Positions 15,448 to 21,808 of a stretch of DNA of 27,375 nt are shown piece after piece. The translations under genes were made by a program, and so were the position numbers. How positions within the stretch are numbered: position 1 is the stretch's first letter; the number at the start of each line of letters is the position of its first letter. Source of the stretch: Bacillota bacterium (GTDB taxonomy: Bacteria > Bacillota > Dethiobacteria > SKNC01); contig SKNC01000036.1 of the NCBI GenBank assembly GCA_007120745.1, forward strand, positions 1 through 27,375. The letters run 5' to 3'. Under the pieces are notes generated by a model. That model saw only the letters and a list, made by a program, of their open reading frames with translations. It searched no databases and was not told the DNA's origin.

Positions 15448-17427
15448 CTAAAGATCCCTGGTTCTGACTTTTACCCCTTTTAAATAGCCTCCAAATCCGT
15501 ACGCAGCTTTATGGAGCTTTTTCAACTTCACCCAATCTTTCAAATCAAAGTGGTATTTTTTCGGGTCATTGTTTATCATATCCATATGTTTACGATACAA
15601 AGAAGTCAACGGTTGGATTTCTTCCGGCGAATACGTTCTCAGTTCCAGGCGGAAAGAAGCAACTCCGGATTGAATAAAATCCCTCAAAAATGGCAGCAGA
15701 GCCAGCTCATTGGCCAGGAAAATATGGTTCCGGCAGTCTTCATCTACCTCCACATGATGCTCCTGAGCTTTTTCATCCAGGAGGGAAAGCTTCTTCTCCC
15801 GGCAGGAAAGGCTGCAGACATCGGTCCGGGTAAAGCCCTCTCCCAGGGCCGCATGCAGGCAGTGGTCAGTAATCATGGCCGTCAGGGGCCCATGAGCCAG
15901 AACTTCAAAGGGAACCTGGGAATTCTGCATCAGTTGGGATCCGTGGCGAAAATTAATTTCCGGCTGGAGGGTAAGCTGTTTCACCCCCAATTTCTTTAAC
16001 AGCTCCACGGACCAGCGGTTAATGACATTCAAGGAGTAATCCCCGTAAAGGTCTACATTTTTCAGGCGGCGGGCCAGATAGAGAGTTCCCAGGTTGGCCG
16101 CCATGACCCCCGAAGGCTTCAGGGTTTCCATCTGGAAAAAAAGTTCCCTGACCTTTTCCATTTCCCTGCCCTGGGTAATCCGGGGGGTAGTTACCACCAC
16201 CTCAACTCCCCGGGCACGGCCGTAACTCATGGCATAATAAAGGTCCGCTGAAGACCAGCTTCCTCCGGAGGTAATAAAGGATTCTCCTCCAATGTAAACG
16301 CAGTCTGCACCGCCTTTTACCGCTTCAACCATCCCTTTTATGTTCCCCACTCTGACTGCCAGCTTCGGATTATGCGCTCTCTTTTCTTTTTCCACCTGGT
16401 GGGAGAAAACCTGGTCTTCAATATCCTTTTGGGTAATTTCTTTTTCCCGGACGGCATAGCTGAAAAACCGGGGTTCCCGCTCACCGCTGTAGCCTATGGA
16501 AAGAGAACCGGGATTTTTAAATGCATACATGCTGCTAAAATCCCGGACTCTTTTATCATGCAGTTCTTTAAAATCCCTGGCGTCCACAGCATACCCCAGG
16601 GGGTCTTCGTAGTAGCGGTCCAAAGCCCTGCGGTATATTCCCACCACCGTCCCCAGGTAATCCGCAGTGCGCATTCGCCCTTCGATTTTTAAAGAGCAGA
16701 TCCCCGAATCATGAAGCTCCGGAATAAAATTCAGCATGCACATATCCTTGACCGCCAGCAGATATTTTTTGCCCCTCGGAAGGGCCACCGCCGCTTCCTG
16801 CTCCCGGTCCCAAAGACCAAAAGCCCACCGGCAGGTTTTCATGCACCTGCCCCGATTGCTGCTCTCCCCGAAAACCATCCCGCTGTGGTAGCATTGGCCG
16901 CTTTGGCAAAGACACATGTCACCGTGGGTAAAGTATTCCAGCTCCATCCCCGTGTTTTTTAAAAGCTGCTTTGCCTCCATCAGGGAAATGTCCCGGGAGA
17001 GAATGACCCGGCTCACTCCCTGTTCAGATAGCAGCTTTATGGCCGGTTCATTATGCACATTCATCATCACACTGGCGTGCAGGGGCAGAGTAACTCCCAG
17101 TTCCCGCATCACCGTGATGACGCCTAAATCCTGCATAATCAGCGCATCGGGCTTCACCTTACCCAGAAATTTCAAGTAAGGCTTCAGATCCTCCATCTCC
17201 TGGTCAAACAACAAATTGTTTACGGTAATGTATACTTTTACTCCCCTGGGCCGGGCATACTTTATGGCAGCAGCAATTTCCTCTTCAGTAAAGTTAAAAT
17301 CACTGCGGAACATCCGCATGTTGTGTTTTTTTGCCCCCAGGTACACCGCATCAGCACCGGCCTCCACCACGGCCTCCAGAACATCCCAACGGCCCACCGG
17401 GGCTAACAGTTCCATTTTTTGCTGCAT
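15448..17427 (-). CDS. Tandem U32 family protein (collagenase-like / hydroxylase family)
   Basis: A 659-aa protein with two U32 TIM-barrel-like halves. Half 1 (about 5-300) has ELLAPVGRWDVLEAVVEAGADAVYLG and the U32 signature around 168-200 with Cys172, Cys179, Cys195 and Cys199, plus Cys230. Half 2 (about 355-570) restarts with VRVGNIKGMVEAVKGGADCVYIGG and has HGPLTAMITDHC (Cys523), CSLSC (538/542) and Cys565. U32 proteins once called peptidases include the Fe-S hydroxylases UbiU/UbiV (oxygen-independent ubiquinone synthesis), TrhP and RlhA. The spacing 172/179 and C-x3-C in half 2 recall the UbiU and UbiV clusters (from memory). GGAGGGGGG precedes the ATG. It lies 148 nt after the ubiX fusion on the same strand. 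The substrate is unknown; rRNA or tRNA modification is the alternative. Confidence 0.88.
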   Translation of the reverse strand: MQQKMELLAPVGRWDVLEAVVEAGADAVYLGAKKHNMRMFRSDFNFTEEEIAAAIKYARPRGVKVYITVNNLLFDQEMEDLKPYLKFLGKVKPDALIMQDLGVITVMRELGVTLPLHASVMMNVHNEPAIKLLSEQGVSRVILSRDISLMEAKQLLKNTGMELEYFTHGDMCLCQSGQCYHSGMVFGESSNRGRCMKTCRWAFGLWDREQEAAVALPRGKKYLLAVKDMCMLNFIPELHDSGICSLKIEGRMRTADYLGTVVGIYRRALDRYYEDPLGYAVDARDFKELHDKRVRDFSSMYAFKNPGSLSIGYSGEREPRFFSYAVREKEITQKDIEDQVFSHQVEKEKRAHNPKLAVRVGNIKGMVEAVKGGADCVYIGGESFITSGGSWSSADLYYAMSYGRARGVEVVVTTPRITQGREMEKVRELFFQMETLKPSGVMAANLGTLYLARRLKNVDLYGDYSLNVINRWSVELLKKLGVKQLTLQPEINFRHGSQLMQNSQVPFEVLAHGPLTAMITDHCLHAALGEGFTRTDVCSLSCREKKLSLLDEKAQEHHVEVDEDCRNHIFLANELALLPFLRDFIQSGVASFRLELRTYSPEEIQPLTSLYRKHMDMINNDPKKYHFDLKDWVKLKKLHKAAYGFGGYLKGVKVRTRDL

Positions 17428-17468
17428 ATCTTGTCAAACCCCCCTCCAGGAAACATCTTCTGTTCAAC

Positions 17469-17498
17469 GCGACAGCGGGGACAGTTCTCGGTTGTCGC
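17469..17498. repeat. REP-like 30-nt hairpin, copy 1 of a tandem pair
   Basis: An 8-bp stem (GCGACAGC / GTTGTCGC with one G-U), a 1x1 mismatch (G opposite G), a 4-bp inner stem GGGA/TCTC and loop CAGT. It lies in the gap between the ubiX fusion and the U32 gene, 61 nt from copy 2. Confidence 0.6.
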
Positions 17499-17529
17499 AT
17501 TATTAAACAATTTTCATGAATAAATTGCT

Positions 17530-17559
17530 GCGACAGCAGTGACTGTTCACCGTTGTCGC
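17530..17559. repeat. REP-like 30-nt hairpin, copy 2 of a tandem pair
   Basis: Same architecture and length as copy 1: the identical 8-bp outer stem (GCGACAGC / GTTGTCGC, extended by a T-A pair), a 1x1 mismatch (A opposite C), the inner stem GTGA/TCAC and loop CTGT. Inner-stem changes relative to copy 1 keep pairing, so the folded form appears to be what is conserved. The direct-repeat period is 61 nt. Confidence 0.6.
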
Positions 17560-17575
17560 ACTTCTAACATTTTTA

Positions 17576-19087
17576 TTAATATATTGCTGAGGCCTGCTCC
17601 AATAAATGGGCAGGAATGTCCAGCTTCAAATGCATGGCAGTGGTCAGATTGATGATTAAATCAGGATCCTCCGGCCTGCCTATGGGAATGTCGGAAGGAT
17701 CTTTCCCCTGCAGGATTTCTGCCGCCATCTTTCCAGCTTCTATGCCCAGATCATAATGGCCGGCCACCAGGCCCAGCAGCGCTCCCTTCTTTACAGCATC
17801 TTCATTAGGTGCCATCAGGGGCAGCTTCTGTTCCCTGGCCTGCTGGATTAACCAGGTAATATTCTGCTCCACCAGGGGACTGACGGGAACAAAGAATCCG
17901 GTTCCTGCATAAAACTTCTTTTTAGCCAGCGCTTTTAAATCCTCTATACTGGTAACTTCTACCGTCTGAACTGTCAGCCTCATCCGGGCCGCCGCTTTCA
18001 GCACATATTCCAACTCAATAGAGGCATTAGGGTTTTCCCCTTCAAAGACCACTACCAGCTTTCTCAGGCCGGGATAAAGCTCCTTGAACCGGGTCAGCTT
18101 CTGCTCTGAGGAAACCAGTCCGCTGACCCCGGTGCAGTTATTTTCTGAGCTTTCCCAGGATGCTGCCAGGCCCACCTTCACCGGATCCAACACCGGAGTA
18201 AACACCACCGGGATACCCTTACCCCCGGCTGCTCCGGCGGCAAACTTGGCCGCAGGGGTGGTGCAGGCAAAAATCAGGTCCATTCCCCGGTTCACCAGGT
18301 CCTCCGCTTCAGCGGCCAGCTGGGGAACGTTTCCCTCCACATTTCTGTAGTCATAATTAAATTCTGCTTTTTTAAAAATAGAAATCCCCTCTTTAAAACC
18401 CTCCACCGTATCATCTAAATGGGAAGTCAGCTGAAGGATGCCAATATTGTAACTGGATTCGGTATCAACCCTGGACCGTTCCGGGGACCAGGGCTGGTAA
18501 AGGTCATGCTCTAACCCCAGGTGTTCCAAAACCCTTCCGGACACAAATCCAACCAGGTCCTCCACTGAACCCGGATTGTGATAAAAAGCCGGCATGGCAG
18601 GCAGAACAGTAGCCCCTACCCGGCTTAACTGCAAAAGATTCTCCAGGTGAATCCGGCTCAAAGGAGTCTCCCGGGGCACCACAATCAGCCGGCGGCCTTC
18701 TTTAATTACTACATCTGCCGCCCTTTCCAAAAGGTCCTGTGAACTTCCCCGGGCTATGGATGAAACCGTTGCCATAGAACAGGGAATCACCACCATGGCC
18801 TCTACTTTAAAAGAACCGCTGGCCACAGAAGCAGCGATATCCTCGTTTTCCAGCAGAACAAAACGGCGGTCCTCCTTCAGGGGAATCTCAAAAAAGTTCT
18901 TTAACTGCCGCTCCTGGTCCTCTAGATTCCCTGAAAGCTTCAGGCCGGACTCTTTCTCCATGACAATTTTACCCGGTCCGGTAATAATCAAATAAACCGT
19001 ATAGTCCTTTCGATAAAGTTCCCGCACCAGTATACGGGCATAATCAATCCCGCTGGCTCCGGTGACTCCCACGATAATTTTTTTCAT
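17576..19087 (-). CDS. Fusion protein: UbiX flavin prenyltransferase + cytosolic ABC_sub_bind (TrpX-like) domain
   Basis: A 503-aa fusion. Residues 1-200 are a complete UbiX: VGVTGASG (6-13), ASGSF (89-93), IPCSMATVSSIARG (101-114), RAADVVIKEGRRLIVVPRETPL (122-143), PAMPAFYH (163-170, Tyr169) and Arg185. UbiX joins dimethylallyl phosphate to FMN to make the prenyl-FMN cofactor of UbiD decarboxylases. After a short linker (about 200-212), residues 213-503 form a full ABC_sub_bind domain: YNIGILQLTSHLDD, DLIFACTTPAA, IPVVFTPVLDPVKVGL, NCTGVSG, YDLGIEAGKMAAEIL and a C-terminal INLTTAMHLKLDIP. TrpX-type members are normally secreted lipoproteins binding aromatic amino acids; here no signal peptide or lipobox exists, so the domain should be cytosolic. 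Start ATG 19087 is chosen (AGGAG 9 nt upstream); an in-frame TTG at 19096 sits too close to that site. The gene follows ubiA and ubiD. Confidence 0.9.
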   Translation of the reverse strand: MKKIIVGVTGASGIDYARILVRELYRKDYTVYLIITGPGKIVMEKESGLKLSGNLEDQERQLKNFFEIPLKEDRRFVLLENEDIAASVASGSFKVEAMVVIPCSMATVSSIARGSSQDLLERAADVVIKEGRRLIVVPRETPLSRIHLENLLQLSRVGATVLPAMPAFYHNPGSVEDLVGFVSGRVLEHLGLEHDLYQPWSPERSRVDTESSYNIGILQLTSHLDDTVEGFKEGISIFKKAEFNYDYRNVEGNVPQLAAEAEDLVNRGMDLIFACTTPAAKFAAGAAGGKGIPVVFTPVLDPVKVGLAASWESSENNCTGVSGLVSSEQKLTRFKELYPGLRKLVVVFEGENPNASIELEYVLKAAARMRLTVQTVEVTSIEDLKALAKKKFYAGTGFFVPVSPLVEQNITWLIQQAREQKLPLMAPNEDAVKKGALLGLVAGHYDLGIEAGKMAAEILQGKDPSDIPIGRPEDPDLIINLTTAMHLKLDIPAHLLEQASAIY

Positions 19088-19222
19088 TGAAAACAACTCC
19101 TAAACAAATTGCCACTTCAGCTCCTGTTCCCTCAGTGTTGATCATTAATATTTTTGGAAACAGCATGGTGATTTATCAGGTCATTGAGTCATTGGTGTGA
19201 CGCAAAACATTCTGAATGAGAA
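19088..19222. other. Gap between ubiA and the ubiX fusion, no feature seen
   Basis: These 135 nt hold the ribosome site of the ubiX fusion (AGGAG at 19097-19101 on minus) and otherwise no clear hairpin, promoter or ORF. Read-through from ubiA is plausible. Confidence 0.5.
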
Positions 19223-20080
19223 TTATAAAATAAACATATCCGCCAGGGTAAAGGCAAAAACAGTCACTCCAATCAGTTCGTTCACGTGATAGGAGGCAAT
19301 CTTGACCCGGCTTAAATTTTCTGGGGAAACAATGCGGTGTTCATACAGCAGAAGGCCGGCTGCCGCTGCCACCCCCAGGTAATACAGAAACCCCAGGCTT
19401 ATAAAAAACGGAAGAATTAAAAGCAGCAGTAAAGTAGTAAAATGAAAAGCCCGGGCAATGTACAGGGCATTTTTTAACCCAAACCGGGCAGGAATGGAAT
19501 GAATCCTCTCCTTCCGGTCGAAGGTTATATCCTGGGTAGCATAAATCACGTCAAACCCCGCTACCCACAGGGCTACCACCAGGGTCAAGATCAAAGGCGG
19601 CACCGCCATTTCCCCGGTAATAGCAATCCAGGCTCCTAAGGGAGCCAGCCCCACCGCCAGGCCCAGCACCAGGTGACAGGCCCAGGTAAAGCGTTTGGTA
19701 TAGGAATATCCCACCAGGATTACCACCGCCAGGGGCAAAAGCCGCACGCAGAGTTCGTTTAAGCGGTATGCCGCAATCACCATCAGGCCCAACCCTGCCC
19801 CGCTCAGTATCAGCACCTCCAGTGGCTTTATCAACCCCCGGGGCATATGGCGGGAAGCAGTGCGGGGATTTTTTGCATCGATCTTCCAATCTATGAGGCG
19901 ATTTAAAGCATTGGCAGCATTCCTGGCTCCCACCAGGGCCACCAGGATCCAAAATAGATTGGATAAGGGCGGCCACCCTCCGCTGGCCAGAAAGGCCCCC
20001 ATCAGGCCAAAGGGCAGGGCGAACAGGGTATGTCGAAACATCACCAGTTCCCCATACATTTTTAATTTATTCCAGACCAT
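19223..20080 (-). CDS. ubiA: UbiA-family prenyltransferase (4-hydroxybenzoate / MqnP type)
   Basis: An integral-membrane aromatic prenyltransferase, 285 aa, that attaches a polyprenyl chain to an aromatic acid. First Asp motif region ANALNRLIDWKIDAKNPRT with Asp64 and Asp68; second motif DVIYATQDITFDRKERIHSIP with Asp177, Asp184 and Asp188. About eight to nine hydrophobic helices. Next to UbiD and UbiX it fits quinone synthesis: in the futalosine menaquinone pathway the UbiA-like step is MqnP on 1,4-dihydroxy-6-naphthoate. The frame is open from a TTG at 20104; ATG 20080 is chosen because GGGAGG directly precedes it and the protein then starts with the family-like MVWNKLKMYGELV. It overlaps the ubiD end by 14 nt. 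Confidence 0.92.
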   Translation of the reverse strand: MVWNKLKMYGELVMFRHTLFALPFGLMGAFLASGGWPPLSNLFWILVALVGARNAANALNRLIDWKIDAKNPRTASRHMPRGLIKPLEVLILSGAGLGLMVIAAYRLNELCVRLLPLAVVILVGYSYTKRFTWACHLVLGLAVGLAPLGAWIAITGEMAVPPLILTLVVALWVAGFDVIYATQDITFDRKERIHSIPARFGLKNALYIARAFHFTTLLLLLILPFFISLGFLYYLGVAAAAGLLLYEHRIVSPENLSRVKIASYHVNELIGVTVFAFTLADMFIL

Positions 20081-21509
20081 ATTCCTCCCACTTTCTGCTG
20101 ACAAGTTCCTTTACAGATTCATCCATCTCGATATCCTCCGGCCACTCCCGGAAATGTCCCTCCGACGGGCCCTTAACCGTGGCATCGATTCCCATTTTGG
20201 CCCCGAAATTCGGCAGGGGTGATGCATGGTCCAGGGCATCCAGGGGACCGTCTATAATCATCAAGTCTCTTTTGGGATCAACGTTGTTAAATACCTTCCA
20301 CATCACCGTGGAAAGGTCCTGGGGATCCACTTTTTCGTCTACCACGATAATCATCTTGGTAAACATCATCTGGCCCAGCCCCCACAGGGCGTTAATCACC
20401 TTGCGGGCCTGTCCCGGATAGGTCTTTTTAATGGATACAATGGCACAGCTGTGGAAAACCCCCTCCAGGGGCAGATTGATATCGAGCACCTCAGGAATAA
20501 TCATCTTCAACAGCGGGAGAAATATCCTCTCCGTCGCCTTGGCCAGATAGCAGTCCTCCATGGGAGGCTTGCCCACAATCGTGGCCGGGTAAACTGCATT
20601 TTTTTTATGAGTGATACAGGTTAGATGAAACACCGGGTAATGGTCCGCCAGGGAATAATAGCCGGTGTGGTCCCCAAAGGGCCCCTCAATGCGGGTTTCC
20701 TCCTGGGGATCTATATAGCCCTCCAGAATAAATTCCGCATGGGCCGGTACATAAAGGTCCACCGTCTTGCACTTAACCTCCTCCACCGGCGCTTTCCTGA
20801 GAAAACCGGCAAAAACCAGCTCATAAAGATTCTTCGGCAGGGGCGCGGTGGAAGCATAAATGGTCGCCGGGTCACCCCCCAGGGCCACGGCCACCTCCAT
20901 CCGGTCCCCCCTCCTCTTGTGCCTGGAAAAATTGCTGGCACCATCTTTATGCATGTGCCAGTGCATACCGGTGGTCTTTTCATCAAACACCTGGAGCCGG
21001 TACATTCCGCAGTTTCTTTCCCCGGTTTCCGGATCTTTGGTAAAAACCAGAGGAAGGGTGATAAACTTACCCCCGTCCAGGGGCCAGCACTTTAATATGG
21101 GGAGCTTTCCCAGGTCAGGTTCACTCACTACCTCCTGGCAGGGAGCCTTTTTCACTTTTTTTGGTGGAAAACCTGCCAGCTGAGTCAGCATGGGAATGGA
21201 TTTTAGCTTATCCATCAGTTTTTTGGCAGAGAATATGTCCACCATGGCAGAAACATCCTCCGCGATATCGTCCAGTTTTTCCACCCCTAAGGACATGCTC
21301 ATCCTTTCATAGGTTCCAAATGTGTTTATAATTAAGGGAAATTCTGAACCTTTTACGTTTTCAAACAATAAAGCAGGACCGTACTTCTTAGAGATCCGGT
21401 CCGTGATTTCCGTGATTTCCAGTTCAGGATCAACTTCCGGAGTAACCCTCTTTAAAAGGCCCCGGTTCTCCAGGTGGGCGGCAAAATCCTGCAGGTCTTT
21501 AAAAGCCAA
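20067..21509 (-). CDS. ubiD: UbiD-family prenyl-FMN-dependent decarboxylase (menaquinone type)
   Basis: Removes a carboxyl group from an aromatic or polyprenylated acid using prenyl-FMN, 480 aa. Core motifs: NCGMYRLQ (166-173), HWHMHKDGASNF (183-194), ALGGDPATIYAS (210-220) and IEGPFGDHTGYYS (274-286). Arg171, Glu275 and Asp280 fall where the catalytic R-E-E/D set of the family (Arg173, Glu277, Glu282 in the Aspergillus enzyme) would be. The start is TTG 21509 with GGAGGGAG 5 nt upstream; no ATG fits. It opens the ubiD-ubiA-ubiX cassette, whose UbiX part would supply its cofactor. The similarity is to the decarboxylases annotated for menaquinone synthesis. Confidence 0.94.
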   Translation of the reverse strand: MAFKDLQDFAAHLENRGLLKRVTPEVDPELEITEITDRISKKYGPALLFENVKGSEFPLIINTFGTYERMSMSLGVEKLDDIAEDVSAMVDIFSAKKLMDKLKSIPMLTQLAGFPPKKVKKAPCQEVVSEPDLGKLPILKCWPLDGGKFITLPLVFTKDPETGERNCGMYRLQVFDEKTTGMHWHMHKDGASNFSRHKRRGDRMEVAVALGGDPATIYASTAPLPKNLYELVFAGFLRKAPVEEVKCKTVDLYVPAHAEFILEGYIDPQEETRIEGPFGDHTGYYSLADHYPVFHLTCITHKKNAVYPATIVGKPPMEDCYLAKATERIFLPLLKMIIPEVLDINLPLEGVFHSCAIVSIKKTYPGQARKVINALWGLGQMMFTKMIIVVDEKVDPQDLSTVMWKVFNNVDPKRDLMIIDGPLDALDHASPLPNFGAKMGIDATVKGPSEGHFREWPEDIEMDESVKELVSRKWEEYGLE

Positions 21510-21539
21510 TATTCTCCCTCCAATTCTTATATATTTTCT

Positions 21540-21568
21540 GATATATTCACAGTCTTTTGGACAATCAA
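21540..21568 (-). promoter_or_regulatory. Promoter for the ubiD-ubiA-ubiX cassette
   Basis: On minus, TTGATT (21568-21563) and TATATC (21545-21540) are 17 nt apart, ending 30 nt before the TTG start of ubiD. An alternative further upstream is TTGCAC with TATATT at an 18-nt spacing. Confidence 0.55.
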
Positions 21569-21722
21569 CTATTCATATTCGACACCAATATACTATTTCC
21601 TTCCCCGTGTGTGCAATACTTTTGCCTCCTCATATTTTAGGAGATACATGAGTAATTTTTATTCAGCCCTCCATGCCTGGTTTGGGCAACCATTGTTACA
21701 TGGTACCCACGCTATAAGCCCC

Positions 21723-21751
21723 TTGAAATACAGCCAGGCATAATGTATCAT
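21723..21751 (+). promoter_or_regulatory. Possible promoter for rqcH
   Basis: TTGAAA (21723-21728), a 17-nt spacer and TATCAT (21746-21751), 57 nt before the rqcH ATG. A moderate sigma-A match in the divergent ubiD/rqcH gap (21510-21808). Confidence 0.45.
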
Positions 21752-21808
21752 TGGAATAGCATAATTTTGTCTCATCCATTTATACAGAATAATTAAAGGG
21801 GAATTGAT

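Noticed and set aside
17461..17575. CRISPR repeats
   Set aside because: Only two diverged hairpins with an AT-rich 31-nt spacer and no cas genes; the pattern fits REP-like elements.
21626..21650. CTCCT/AGGAG inverted repeat as a riboswitch or operator
   Set aside because: Only 5-bp arms and no recognised riboswitch or T-box motif around it.
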